This document shows positions 35,911 through 45,865 of a DNA stretch of 64,000 nucleotides, in pieces. The notes below the pieces were generated by a model. It ran no database searches, was not told the origin of the DNA, and saw only the letters and a program-made list of their open reading frames with translations. This stretch comes from JAUWGC01 sp963753055 (GTDB lineage Bacteria > Bacteroidota > Bacteroidia > Bacteroidales > B18-G4), in the NCBI GenBank assembly GCA_963753055.1, contig CAVWAP010000003.1:177131-241130 (forward strand). Reading direction: 5' to 3'. The translations under genes and the position numbers were made by a program. Every line of letters begins with the position of its first letter. Positions within the stretch are counted from its first letter, which is position 1.

Positions 35911-35984
35911 GGACCCGTAGCTTAACTGGATAGAGCACCTGACTACGGATCAGGAGGTTGGGGATTCGAATTCCTCCGGGTTCA
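35911..35984 (+). tRNA. tRNA-Arg (anticodon ACG)
   Basis: The 74 bases fold as a full cloverleaf: acceptor stem GGACCCG/CGGGTTC (one G-U pair), D stem GCTT/GAGC, anticodon stem CCTGA/TCAGG around loop CTACGGA with anticodon ACG, and T stem GGGGA/TCCTC around TTCGAAT. The discriminator base is A; CCA is not encoded. A34 would be edited to inosine to read CGN arginine codons. A strong terminator follows. Confidence 0.95.
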
Positions 35985-35990
35985 CAGATT

Positions 35991-36018
35991 AAAAAGCCGC
36001 ATCATAGCGGCTTTTTTT
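35991..36018 (+). terminator. Rho-independent terminator of tRNA-Arg
   Basis: AAAAAGCCGC (35991-36000) and GCGGCTTTTT (36007-36016) form a perfect 10-bp stem with a 6-base loop, followed by further Ts. It is 6 bases after the tRNA and just before the next ATG. Confidence 0.9.
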
Positions 36019-36022
36019 AAAT

Positions 36023-36982
36023 ATGGCAATAACAACCATACTCACTCAAATTGCAATACTAGGCATTCTTGCGGGCACAGGGATACTGGTATACAGGACA
36101 GGCATCCTGAAAGACTCAGCTAAAGAAGTCATTGAAAAGCTGGTATTCTATGTCACCCTGCCATTGCTGATAGTCACAAAAATATCCACCCTTGAGTTTA
36201 CCCCCGAAATCTTAAGGAATGGCATCATTGTCATTGTCCTGACATATCTAATCCTATTCATTCAAATCCTGATCGGAAATTTATCAGCCTGGCTATTTAA
36301 GCTCAAAAAGCCCCAGGCTGTTATCCATACACTACATACTTTTCTGGGAAACATTGTTTTTCTGGGTTTTCCTTTGCTGGACGCGTTGTTTCCCGGCGGG
36401 GAAGCAATACTTTATGCAGCACTTTACCAACTGGTCATGAATACGGTCTTGTGGACTTATGGTGTGTATCGATTAAACCCGTCACCTCAGGCAGGTGGAT
36501 TGAATATGCTTAAAAAGTTCTTGAATCCAAATACCATTGCTCTGATCATCGGCTTGTTCATGATGGGATTTAGCATAAGATTACCTGGAGTATTGCAATC
36601 GTCGCTTGGTGGACTGGGCAGCACGACGCTTTATCTTGCCATGCTCTACATTGGTTTATTGCTGGCCCAAACAAAAATTTTCAAGGTGTTCAGAAGGATT
36701 GATGTATTGTTCCTGAGCTTGAATAAATTATTAATCCTGCCTGTTGCATTTATCCTGCTAATCAGGTTGATGCTAGGTCTTTTTCAAATTGAATTAAATG
36801 ACATTGCCTTTTCGGTACTTATCCTGGAAGCTGCCATGCCCTGCATGACCATACTGGTGATCCTGGCAAAACGCTTTGGGGCCGATGATCAAAAGGCCAT
36901 GGAGAACTTTGTAGTTTCAACAGTACTGAGTATCATCAGCCTGCCACTTGTGATTTATTTACTGGATATTCTCCGTCCTTAG
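36023..36982 (+). CDS. AEC family transporter (auxin efflux carrier superfamily)
   Basis: A 319-residue membrane protein with about ten transmembrane segments in two halves of five, as in the AEC family (malonate, malate or other small-acid carriers). The first half includes KLVFYVTLPLLIVTKISTLEF, with its conserved Pro in helix 2; the second includes LEAAMPCMTILVILAKRFGAD, the equivalent segment before the last helices. The substrate is unknown. The ATG at 36023 starts right after the terminator T-run, so its promoter must lie within or upstream of the tRNA unit, or it depends on read-through. Confidence 0.88.
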   Translation: MAITTILTQIAILGILAGTGILVYRTGILKDSAKEVIEKLVFYVTLPLLIVTKISTLEFTPEILRNGIIVIVLTYLILFIQILIGNLSAWLFKLKKPQAVIHTLHTFLGNIVFLGFPLLDALFPGGEAILYAALYQLVMNTVLWTYGVYRLNPSPQAGGLNMLKKFLNPNTIALIIGLFMMGFSIRLPGVLQSSLGGLGSTTLYLAMLYIGLLLAQTKIFKVFRRIDVLFLSLNKLLILPVAFILLIRLMLGLFQIELNDIAFSVLILEAAMPCMTILVILAKRFGADDQKAMENFVVSTVLSIISLPLVIYLLDILRP

Positions 36983-36996
36983 ACTCACCCCTTTAA

Positions 36997-37513
36997 TGAA
37001 CAGAGGAGCAGAGGAATGTTGATTTAGATTTTTGAAATATTTGAGATGAATTGGGAACGATGATATGTTTTCTGGTATTAACAGTAAAAAGCCATGAAAA
37101 CATTCGAATTAGAAGACAGAATTATCAATTTCTCTGTCAAAGTTATTCAAATTTCCAGGAAATTGCCTACAACTCCTGAAGGGAAGTACCTCGCAGATCA
37201 ATTGCTTCGCTCAGGAGTATCTCCTTCATTGAACTATGGTGAAGCTATAAGCGGAGAGTCACGAAAGGATTTTGTACATAAGATAAAAATCGTCTTGAAA
37301 GAATTAAGAGAGACCTATAATAATCTTAGAATTATTACGCATGCAAATATTATGAATACTGTAAGCCTGGATAATGCCATTGCTGAAAACAATGAACTCA
37401 TAGCCATATTTGTTCAAAGTATAAAAACAGCAAAGAGAAACATGGAACGAAGTTAAACGAAAATAACATCTTTAATCAGATCTCAAATCAACAATCCTCT
37501 GTTCCTCTGTTCA
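36997..37513. mobile_element. Inverted-repeat-framed S23 (IVS-like) element, putative
   Basis: The four-helix bundle gene at 37094-37456 is framed by near-perfect inverted repeats. The left arm (36997-37029, beginning TGAACAGAGGAGCAGAGG) and the reverse complement of the right arm (37480-37513, beginning TGAACAGAGGAACAGAGG) agree at all but two bases and one 1-base gap. The layout, long inverted repeats around an S23 ORF in about 0.5 kb, copies that of 23S rRNA intervening sequences, but here it is free-standing between protein genes. I see no target-site duplication that I trust. Mobility is an inference. Confidence 0.55.
37094..37456 (+). CDS. Four-helix bundle protein (S23/IVS type)
   Basis: A 120-residue helical protein of the S23 family, a distant paralogue of the one at 31480. 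Diagnostic segments are LEDRIINFSVKVIQISRKLP, KYLADQLLRSGVSPSLNYGEA and FVHKIKIVLKELRETYNNLRI. It is intact. There is no reverse transcriptase, rRNA or template repeat near it, so neither a diversity-generating retroelement nor an rRNA IVS is present. It sits between inverted repeats (36997-37029 and 37480-37513) that could pair in RNA to form a stem of about 30 bp. The function is unknown. Confidence 0.85.
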   Translation: MKTFELEDRIINFSVKVIQISRKLPTTPEGKYLADQLLRSGVSPSLNYGEAISGESRKDFVHKIKIVLKELRETYNNLRIITHANIMNTVSLDNAIAENNELIAIFVQSIKTAKRNMERS

Positions 37514-37641
37514 AAGAAAGAGGGCGGGGGAATAGTCTTATCAAGCACAGAATTATTTAAAAATCCCAGCCAAATGTAGTTTGAAGCACATAATCGGTCT
37601 CGGATAGAGTATCTTTCATAGTTCCATGCACCACCAATGGA

Positions 37642-38099
37642 CTAGAATTTCATGCTTACACCGAAGGCACCTCCATACCCTGTACCGCCGCCAAACTCAA
37701 GATTCAGGCCCCATTTCTCACTCCAGTACCAGCGACCACCAACTTGTATCCCAAGATCAAGGTCAAAGTCATTGCCAGCAATGAATCCAAGACTGACACC
37801 AGCGTAAAAGTCCCAGTTGGAAGGAATTCCAATCAGCCTGTTCCAGTGATAATCAAATATTCCCAACAGTCCAAATCCAAGATTATCATCAATGACAAGT
37901 TTAATAACAGGCCCTACGGTCCAGTCATTATGAACTGCGAAATCCGCTCCAACATAAACCGGAAGTCCATGTGAGCTAAACCCTAAACCAAAGTTTAACT
38001 GCTTATCTCCTTTTGAAAGAGGAGCTTGTCCATCTTGTGCTAACATGGCACCACTTAAAAGGAGTACAATTGAGAGAAGTAAAATTCTTTTATTTTCAT
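37642..38099 (-). CDS. Small outer-membrane beta-barrel-like protein with frameshift at the start
   Basis: The open frame from 38046 (134 residues) lacks a proper N-terminus. Reading the frame further upstream reveals a signal peptide (NKRILLLSIVLLLSGAMLAQ), but the only ATG (38097-38099) is one base out of frame; an extra A in the run of four As after it would restore MKNKRILLL. The mature part alternates hydrophobic and polar residues with many Gly and aromatic residues (LNFGLGFSSHGLPVYVG, GVSLGFIAGNDFDLDLG) and ends in Phe (GVSMKF), as expected of an outer-membrane barrel. The family is not recognised. The one-base defect may be a sequencing error. Confidence 0.6.
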
Positions 38100-38209
38100 T
38101 AATTTTCGGTGTACCTAATTATTATTTATTATTTAATTGATTTTAAATTCAAGGGCGAAAGATAATTTTTTTAATAACAATCTAAAGGTATAATTGTTTA
38201 ATGATGGAA

Positions 38210-39284
38210 TTACTGCTGGGTCTTAATCAAGGCGCCAAAAACTCTGTAAGTAATTGCCAGGACTACCCAACCAACGAAAAGCGGGAATGATTCCAGCCCA
38301 AATCATGCCCGCCGATAGCACCAAGCAAAATCACAAGCATGGGAACCTTCACCCCTCTTCCCAGGATAAGCGTTTGAAGGTCGTGTCTGAAAGCCCGACT
38401 ATTATGCACCAGATAAGAAAGATTACGGCAGGAAATGTATCAAGGACAGTAAATGCATAGATTGCAACAGGCAGGAGAATAATTAATATTGGCAATTGCA
38501 TGATGGCAAAAATAAGGACCAATAATACCCAGACACCTGTTGCAGGAATGCCTGCAATAAGCATCCCTGCACCTGCAAGAATGGCCTGAATTAGTGCTAT
38601 TCCAACAACACCCAGCACAACACTACGAATAGTGCCTTCCGCTATATCAGTCATTGCTTCTCCATCATCACCTGCCAGAATATTAAATATCCTGTCGCTT
38701 GCCTCTCCGGCAGGTTTAGTACAACAAGCAGAACACCTGCGATGATAATTGCAAGTATTAATTGCACAACGGACTTACTCAAACCCCCAATAGCATATAA
38801 TAGCTTCGGTGCATATTCAGTTATTTGTGGCTCGAGCTTTACAAACAAAGCTTCAAGATTAGTTGCTGAAAAAACAAGATATCATAAATTGGCGTTCCAA
38901 CAACTGGCCAGTCGGCAACATCTTTGGGCGGTATAGGGATCTTCAATGTGCCTGAATCAGGTCTTTAACTACTTCTGTGAGGGTGTCAACAGTATTGGAT
39001 GTAAATATCACACTTGGGATAATGATGATGGCAAATGCTGCTACAACTATAATAATTGCTGCCAGTTTCCCTCTGTTTCCCAATAGCTTTGCCAACTTTT
39101 TGAATATAGGATAAATACCAACGGCAATAATAATGCCCCAGAACATTGCCAGTATAAATGGCTTTATTATCATGAAGCTTGCTACGATAAGCAAGGCCAG
39201 AAACCCAATCCTTAAAAAGGATGCAAGGACAAAATGATGTCTTTTTTCGTTTTCGTTGTGTTCATTTTTCGTTGAAGTATTCAT
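38210..39284 (-). pseudogene. AI-2E family transporter, broken by several frameshifts
   Basis: Pieces in different frames line up to one AI-2E family (TerF/TqsA-like) membrane protein of about 355 residues. The N-terminal piece (38943-39284) is MNTSTKNEHNENEKRHHFVL... with FILAMFWGIIIAVGIYPIFKK. The middle pieces (38651-38848, 38349-38654) include KLLYAIGGLSKSVVQLILAI and the typical GTIRSVVLGVVGIALIQAIL, with PATGVWVLLVLIFAIMQLP. The C-terminal piece contains LVILLGAIGG and, in another frame, VVLAITYRVFGALIKTQQ before the stop at 38210-38212. At least four shifts are needed. Either gene decay or poor consensus sequence; the neighbours show the same fault, so I favour the latter. Confidence 0.75.
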
Positions 39285-39321
39285 GACACGTAATTTTTCT
39301 AAATTGAAAATTGCCATTAAT

Positions 39322-40959
39322 CTACCAGAAAACTGCATAAAGCACAGCCAAAATAATCAGTATCGCGTAGGCTGCAATGTTAAATACCTTTCCGGTTTTA
39401 AACATATCGTTGGTGAGGTCGATGCCCTTGGGATCATCAATGTTTTTATTGGTCGATAAGCTTACAAAAACAATCACCACAACTGTAATTATAAAGGTAT
39501 AGAACATCTGATCCATCCAGGGCAAGTCGAGTGTGGCAGTTTAAGCACAAAGGCTACAGGTATGGAGGAAAGAATGCCCACAATAGCTCCCTTGTTGTTG
39601 GTCTTTTTGTAAAACAGGCCAAGCATGAAAACTGCCAGTATTCCCGGACTTACCAGCCCTGTATATTCCTGTATGTATTGAAAGGCCTGCTCAATATTCC
39701 CAATGCGCGGGCAACAAAAATGGCAATGGGCAGGGCAATGGCTCCAGAGATTCTACCGACGCAACATCCTTGTTTTGCCTCTTTTTTAGCAAAATAGGGC
39801 TTGTAAATATCCATGGTAAAGATGGTGGAGGTTGAATTGACCATGGAAGCCAGCGAGGATACAATAGCTGCTGCCAGTGCTGCAACCACAAGTCCTTTTA
39901 AGCCGGCCGGGATAAATGTACTGATAAGCCAGGGATAAGCTTTGTCGTAATTCATGCTGCCATCGGCTTTTATAAAAGCATCCTGTACCCCGTCGATGAT
40001 GGCTGTGCCCTCGGGCTGTGAAAACATAACATAAGCAATGATTCCAGGAATAACAACAATCAGTGGGATGATAAATTTCAGAAAACCGGCAAACACAATT
40101 CCGCGTTGTGATTCTTTCAGGCTTTTTGCAGCCAGTGTGCGTTGAATGATATATTGGTTAAATCCCCAGTAATAGAGATTGGCAACCCACATTCCTCCAA
40201 TCAAGCACGGCAATACCCGGCAGGTTCATAAATTCAGGATTGTCTTTTTTAAGGATCATATGGAATTTATCGCCGGCTAGTTTCATAAACATGGCTGAAT
40301 CCTGTAAATATTCCTCCGTCAGGTGTTACATGATCCAGGGCAATGATGGTAGTGATCAATCCACCAACACCAGCAGTGTTACCTGTATCACATCTGTCCA
40401 GGCTACTGCAGCAAGTCCCCCATAAAGTGAATAAGCGGCTGCAAAAAGGCCAGTCCAATGATGGCCGGTAAAGATCATGATCCATCACCGTTCCCAAGAA
40501 TAGTGTCAGGGCTTTTCCCCCTAAAAACAAAACTGAAGTAAGGTTAACAAAGATGAAAAGTGCAATCCAGAAAACTGCCAGTATGGTTTTTAGATTGGTA
40601 CTGAATCGTTTTTCAATAAATTCGGGAATGGTATATAGTCCCTTTTCGATAAAGATGGGCAGGAAATATTTACCTACAATGATCAGAGTGATGGCGGCCA
40701 TCCATTCATAAGAGGCAATGGCCAGACCAATGGCCAATCCCGAACCCGACATACCAATGAACTGTTCAGCTGAAATATTGGCTGCAATCAGAGAAGCACC
40801 AATGGCCCACCAGGGTAGGGATTTACTTGCCAGGAAATAATCCTGTGCTGTTTTCTTTACCACCTTTCTTGCCACGTGAAACCCACAGTCCTACACTCAG
40901 GATAACAAATGCATACAATCCGAAAATAATATAGTCGAGGAATGTAAAACCGGTTTCAT
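39322..40959 (-). pseudogene. Sodium/sugar symporter (SSS family, vSGLT-like), frameshifted
   Basis: The fragments form one sodium:solute symporter of about 545 residues very similar to Vibrio vSGLT, the sodium/galactose transporter. The N-terminus (just downstream of 40959) reads ETGFTFLDYIIFGLYAFVIL; 40267-40875 holds DYFLASKSLPWWAIGASLIA, SAEQFIGMSGSG and IYTIPEF-like segments; 39650-40213 holds GMWVANLYYWGFNQYIIQRT and AALAAAIVSSLASMVNSTST; and 39322-39525 is the C-terminus (MPWMDQMFYTFII, DDPKGIDLTNDMF). At least five frameshifts separate them. It is just downstream of galK, so galactose uptake and phosphorylation are probably coupled. The gene may be intact in the real genome. Confidence 0.8.
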
Positions 40960-40983
40960 AGCGGTAAATTTGAATTATTAGAT

Positions 40984-42146
40984 TTAAAAATGGTTAAAAT
41001 TAATACATGGCTTTGCACCATCAGATATTTCAACCCGGAAGATCTCCGGTAAAGTCTTAAATTCACTTGAAATATGCCTGGGAAATCAGCCTCACTAAAA
41101 TTGTCGACTTCCGATTGTTTCACCAGGTTGATGGTACAACCGCCAAAGCCACCCCCCATCAGTCTTGCGCCGGCCACGTAACCAAGCTTTTTGCTGGTAT
41201 CCACCAACACATCCAGTTCGCTGCAGCTGACTTCATAAAGATCCTTTAAGCCCTCATGGGTTTCATACATCAATGCCCCGAATTGTTCCATTTCCTTTTT
41301 TTGCAGATGATCGCAGGCGCCCTGATAAGTCTTTCATTTTCTTCGGCCACGTACAAACATCTTTTAAATGTAATCTCATCGAACTTGACTTTCGAGGCTT
41401 TCCACTGATCGACACTTACATCCCGCAAAGCTTTGATTGACGGATCATTTTCCTGAAGAATGGCAACACCTTTTGCACATTCATTCTCTTCTGGTTATAT
41501 TCTGTTGAATGCCAGGCTGTGCTTTACTTTGGTATCGCATAGAATAATGACATATTATCTTGGTCGAAGCGGAAATAACGGTATGAAAGGTCTCTGCAAT
41601 CGAGTCTGAACACATGGCCTCTTTTTCCAAAAACAGAGGCAAACTGATCCATGATGCCGCACATCACACCGGCATATTCATGCTCGGCTTTTTGCGCCAT
41701 TTCAACAAGTGCAATTTAGGAAAATCCGATCGATATAATTCGTTTAGTCCAAGTGCAAAACCACATTCAAATAGCTGCAGAGGAAGAAAGTCCGGCCCCT
41801 ACCGGAATATTACCTCCAAAAACACAATCAAGCCCAGTAATTCAATTCCCTTCGCCTGATATTGTGCAAGTACACCAATCAAATATTTAGCCCAATGCGG
41901 ATGGTTTTCATCCTTGCGTATATCCCTGGTTTCAAAAAACTCTTCATAATCCAGTGAGTAGAAACGATAGATCATCTCATCATTAAGACCTAAAGCGAAA
42001 TCAATGGATTTATCAATAGCCCCGGGTAGCACAAAACCATCGTTATAGTCAGTATGCTCTCCAATAAGGTTGATACGGCCCGGTGCAGAGAAGATACGGG
42101 GAGTTGATGAGAAGAGGGAACGGAATTTTGGAAGGAGATTTGACAT
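40984..42146 (-). pseudogene. galK: Galactokinase, frameshifted
   Basis: GalK phosphorylates galactose with ATP in the Leloir pathway. The total span fits a normal protein of about 386 residues. The N-terminal piece (41799-42146) holds the galactokinase signature GRINLIGEHTDYNDGFVLP; the C-terminal piece (40956-41291) holds the third GHMP motif as GARLMGGGFGGCTINLV. The middle 0.5 kb (41292-41798) has stops in all frames but retains galK-like fragments, so three or more frameshifts are present. It is transcribed toward the vSGLT-like symporter, which follows directly. Downstream Leloir genes are not in the window. Confidence 0.82.
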
Positions 42147-42190
42147 GCTTTAATTGAATAATATTGAGTGATACTTCAAAGATATTCATA

Positions 42191-42229
42191 ATATCAGATA
42201 TCAGATATCAGATATCTGATATCTGATAT
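42191..42229. repeat. Palindromic heptamer array, 3 x ATATCAG + 2 x ATATCTG
   Basis: The array reads ATATCAG three times, then its mirror unit ATATCTG twice, then ATAT. Positions 42198-42229 form a perfect 32-bp palindrome able to make a 16-bp hairpin or cruciform. It lies between galK and the divergent Old Yellow Enzyme gene. Confidence 0.9.
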
Positions 42230-42251
42230 TTTTTTAAATATCTTTACACCT

Positions 42252-42329
42252 ATGACTACACCGGACCTCTCAAAGGCATTCACACCGCTTCAGCTCAAAG
42301 GTTTGACCCTGAAAAACCGCTTCATCAAC
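42252..42329 (+). pseudogene. Old Yellow Enzyme / NADH:flavin oxidoreductase, N-terminal fragment only
   Basis: From an ATG at 42252, 26 codons encode a typical FMN-dependent Old Yellow Enzyme start (SKAFTPLQLKGLTLKNRFI), in which the LTLKNRF segment is diagnostic. After codon 25 or 26 the similarity stops abruptly: the next residues (PGIGDFDRFSLSN) do not continue to the family's AAT/S-M-x-E region. The remaining 330 or so residues are absent. A near-consensus promoter box TATCTTTA at 42239-42246 precedes the ATG by five bases, so the gene was probably functional up to the break. I interpret the break as the join of two sequences. Confidence 0.75.
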
Positions 42330-42335
42330 CCCGGC
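42325..42335. other. Putative chimeric junction
   Basis: Bacteroidota-type gene content ends and a different gene style begins within these few bases, inside the fifth or so conserved block of an oxidoreductase. No transposase, att-like repeat or tRNA is present at the point. Confidence 0.6.
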
Positions 42336-44118
42336 ATCGGTGATTTTGATCGTTTTTCGCTATCAAATGTAGCGGTTTCTTTTGACACCGAACATAAAGT
42401 CATTGCTTTTCGAGGTGAGACAGAACGATATAATGAGAAAAAAGCAGAAGTCCTTTTAACTTTAAAATATGATAAAGGTCTAAAATGTGCTATCAGTATT
42501 AAATTCCTTCGTTTTTCGTTCGGCAATGCCTTTGTAACATTTGCTTCACACGGCCGCTATAATGAGATCGCATCAGACTTCACCTTATTAAATCTTTGCA
42601 AATGCCAAACATACCTTGGATTCAAAAACCCTACCTTCGGGAATAGCCGGCTATTTTGACACAAATAAAGTAACCGTTGAACCGGGGATGACTTTTTACT
42701 CAGTGATTGATATTGACAGAACCCCCTGGTTTCAAAAATTTGTCAGTTTTGTAGGGGTTGAGAGTAACCAGGTCGTCTTGACAGGCTACGGCGGTCCGGT
42801 TAAAAACCTGTTAACAAAAAAAGCAGCGAAAGATTTTGAACTTTCCTTGAACGCAAAGTTTCCGGCCATCATGTCACCGGACTTCCGCATCTGGTTAAAT
42901 TCAAGACAGTTTGAATTAAAGGGGGGGGTAAAACGTGCTTTAGGGAAACCTTCAGATACAACCTCTACTTCAAAGGATTCGACCAAAACTCCGTCTGTCC
43001 CGACCGACAGTACTGTCGCCGCTGATTCGACGAACACAACCGATTCGACCAAAAATTCTCTCGTTGCTAAATACACTCCCTTTATAGAACTGAAAGAGAC
43101 TATTAAAGGTAGTTTCGGCAACAGAAAAGAACATTCCTTTTATCGTTCATTAAATCTTAGTCAGGAGACCGGTCAATCAGATGTAGGAGTCAAAGTTGAA
43201 TATGGTACTGAAGACACGATATCGTTAGGTCTTCCCTGGCTGGGTATTCATGATGCCAAGTTAACCTTTGATCTATCTAAGGATAAAGTCGGGGTTGAAC
43301 TGAAAGGCGGGTTTGCTATCGGCGGTATGAAAGTTGCGGATACGATTTTAGTGGCTATGAGTCAGGATGTGATAAAAAAAGCTGACACTTCAAAGGTCTC
43401 TTCAGACTCCACAACATCGAGCACTACGACTCCTGACAACTCTAAAACCGGCTCCTCCCCGTCTGACTCGACGAAAAACAAGTTTCATTTCAATGCCAAG
43501 GCAAAACTATCGGATGATTTCAGTTTAAACAAACTTATCCAGATAATTCAAAAGACGGTCAGTGATAAATCAGCCATCCCGGCGGTTAATATTCCGGCTG
43601 ACCTGTTCGATTTATCTGACATTTCATTAGGACTGACCGGTGGAAACAATTCCGAGATGTATATCATGGCTCAAACCAGCTTAATGAATTCAAAGTCAGA
43701 CCTTTTCCTCTCATTAGCAAAAAACCATAAAAATGAAAGACAGTTTACCGTCGGTGTTAAACCGGTCAGCTGGAAGTTGACGGAAGCGATACCACTCTTA
43801 TCGAATCCGGTTCTCGACAATCTGGATTTTTCAAACGTCGGGTTTGTCATCACAAATGAGGACAGTCGGATTTCTTCAGAAGATTTAGGTCCTGATTCCC
43901 GTGAATTTTACAGTAAACTTTATGCCAGTGATCAATATGAACTTGTTTTAAAACCAGGCATTAACATCATTTCAGTTATTCCACTTGAAAACCTTGAACC
44001 GGATGATCCTTTGATAAAACTCATGGATCATCTTGGCATGCATTCCAAAGGGATCTTACTGCAAGGTTCATTCGGGAATGTCTTTGGATTGATGACCGGT
44101 AAATCCGGGGAGAATTAG
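42333..44118 (+). pseudogene. Large beta-rich protein of unknown family, 5' part, truncated and frameshifted
   Basis: Two frames (42333-42600 and 42616-44118) join at about 42,590 into one product: residues IFANAKHTLDSKTLPSGIAG bridge them. The N-terminus is lost at the junction near 42,330. The 500-residue main piece is beta-rich, with alternating polar and hydrophobic residues and two low-complexity linkers of Asp-Ser-Thr repeats (TDSTVAADSTNTTDSTKNS and a second at SSDSTTSSTTTPDNS). Recurrent patterns such as DAKLTFDLSKDKVGVELKGG and FHFNAKAKLSDDFSLNKLI suggest repeated modules. I do not recognise the family. Reading continues after 44,100 in another frame. Confidence 0.55.
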
Positions 44119-45865
44119 ATTTAATCAAAGATGTATATCTCAAAGCCGGTCTGCCGCCAATGTACCCGCCCGGTGCTCCAGCATGGTTTAAATCTGGTGA
44201 GTTAGCTCTGGAAATAACCGGGACACCCTCAGTCGGCGTCATCGGGGCAATCACGGTTGACATTAATGGTGATATATTAACCTTTTTTTATCCAAGGGAA
44301 AATTGCAAAAGATGGAGCCGGCGTTGCTCTGGCGATTGTTGGTGGGCTTGAAGCTGAAGAACCATGGGTCGCTCCTTTTGGGATAAAATTCCTTACCTTT
44401 AAAAAAACAGTCTTAAAAATTTCTATCAATGCCTATGGCAATATCGGTTTAGGCTTTGCAGGTGATATGGTAATCGGTGAGAAAGACATTCAATCTGCGG
44501 TGGCCGTCGCTATCAACGCATATACCGGGTACCGACTAATGCCATCTTTGACGGTTCTTCTGAAGATGGTGTCGGCTTTTCTGATTTAGCGGATGTACAA
44601 AGTAAAATGGTGGCCGCAGCCACCAGAGTTTCAGCGGTTCCATTACCGATAGTCAATTTCCCCGAATGGATATAAAAAATATGGCACTTAAATTTGCCCC
44701 TAAAAGTGACCCGACCTTGGTGTCGAAGCTGGTATGGCTATCAAAGGTGATCTGTTTTTGAGCCGTACACCCGGCGGGGAAATGGAAAACTTTGCCGGCA
44801 TCGACTGTAATGTTGGCCTGGAAGGGATCTGGGCTAAAGGACATCTCAACGAATTTAAAGTCGGTCCTTTGGTCTGGAATGATGCTATGATTGATTTACA
44901 GCTCATACCGCTGCAGTCCCACTTCCTGTTAAACGGTGAAGTTGAGTTACTCGGCAGCATGAAGATGATTGATCTGGCTATAACCCGCGATAGTCTCGCT
45001 TTTAAAACAGCGACAGAAATCGATGGTTTATATAGTTCGATGTTAACAGCCAGCGGCGCTTTTAACCTGACCAATCCGGATTTTGCTGTTCATGGCGAGT
45101 TACAGAATGATTTCTCAGAAACCCTGGAAGTTCCCTTATCCCAAGGCTTGTCTGTAGCTTCTGAAGCCGGCATTATCACTGTCAATGCTGCGATGGTCGC
45201 TTTTGAACAAGCTGATAAATTACGGCAGAAAAAAGAACAAGCTGTCGATCAGTTAAAAATAGAGCTTGAAAAAGTGCGTAATACAGCCCGACAAATCATG
45301 GTCGATGCAAAATCTGAACGTGATGTTATCTATAACGAACTGGTAAGCAGTAAAAACAGTAAAAATGCCGCATTTAATAAGTTTAAAAATATAAAAAGCA
45401 GATTTGTAAAAGAAAAAGCTGCTGCCCTTAAAACGTATAAAAGCAAATTAGCAGCTTATGGGAAAAAAGCAGCTCAATATACAAAAATCCATGCTGTCTA
45501 TGTTGGCAAACTTGCCATCTACAACGCCATTCCTGATCCGGATAATAATCCGAAACTGGTAGCTCTAAAAGATCAGGCTGATAAAATGTGGGAAAAATTT
45601 CAACTGGAAAAAGAAAAACTAAACAACCTGCGCCTGTTCTCCAGAAGATTATTGATTACGTTGCGGTTCATGGGAAATCACCGGTAAAAATACTAAAATC
45701 AGAATTCGATTCGTCCTTTAAAAAATCTGGTTCATGGCGAAGGAGTAGATTTTCATATCGAGTTAATGCTTCTTGATGAATTCAAAGAACTTGACCTTAA
45801 ACTTAGTTGTTGAGAATATAGGTGAAGCAATCAAAAAAATAGTTGAGGAACTGATTCATGGATAG
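44119..45865 (+). pseudogene. Large unknown protein, 3' part with coiled coil, frameshifted
   Basis: This continues the same polypeptide: frames around 44,105 to 44,280, 44,280 to 44,530, 44,530 to 44,720 and 44734-45687 connect, with at least five shifts, to the stop at 45863-45865. Beta-rich modules (MAIKGDLFLSRTPGGEMENF, GLEGIWAKGHLNEFKVGPLV) give way near 45,190 to a long coiled coil rich in Lys, Glu and Ala (EQADKLRQKKEQAVDQLKIE through FVKEKAAALKTYKSKLAAYG). The end reads HIELMLLDEFKELDLKL and IGEAIKKIVEELIHG. The whole protein would exceed 1,170 residues. The function is unknown; an extracellular or periplasmic structural role is possible. Confidence 0.5.

Noticed and set aside
31480..37456. 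Diversity-generating retroelement, because of two Avd/S23-like genes
   Set aside because: No reverse transcriptase, template repeat or variable repeat is seen; S23-type four-helix bundles are common alone in Bacteroidota.
37557..37641. Short minus-strand reading PLVVHGTMKDTLSETDYVLQ ending in FGWDF before a stop
   Set aside because: Looks like the end of a protein but has no start or neighbouring body; may be a remnant or chance. Not enough to call a gene.
41292..41798. Separate small gene at 41614-41859 on the plus strand
   Set aside because: It lies within the frameshifted middle of galK and gives no recognisable protein.
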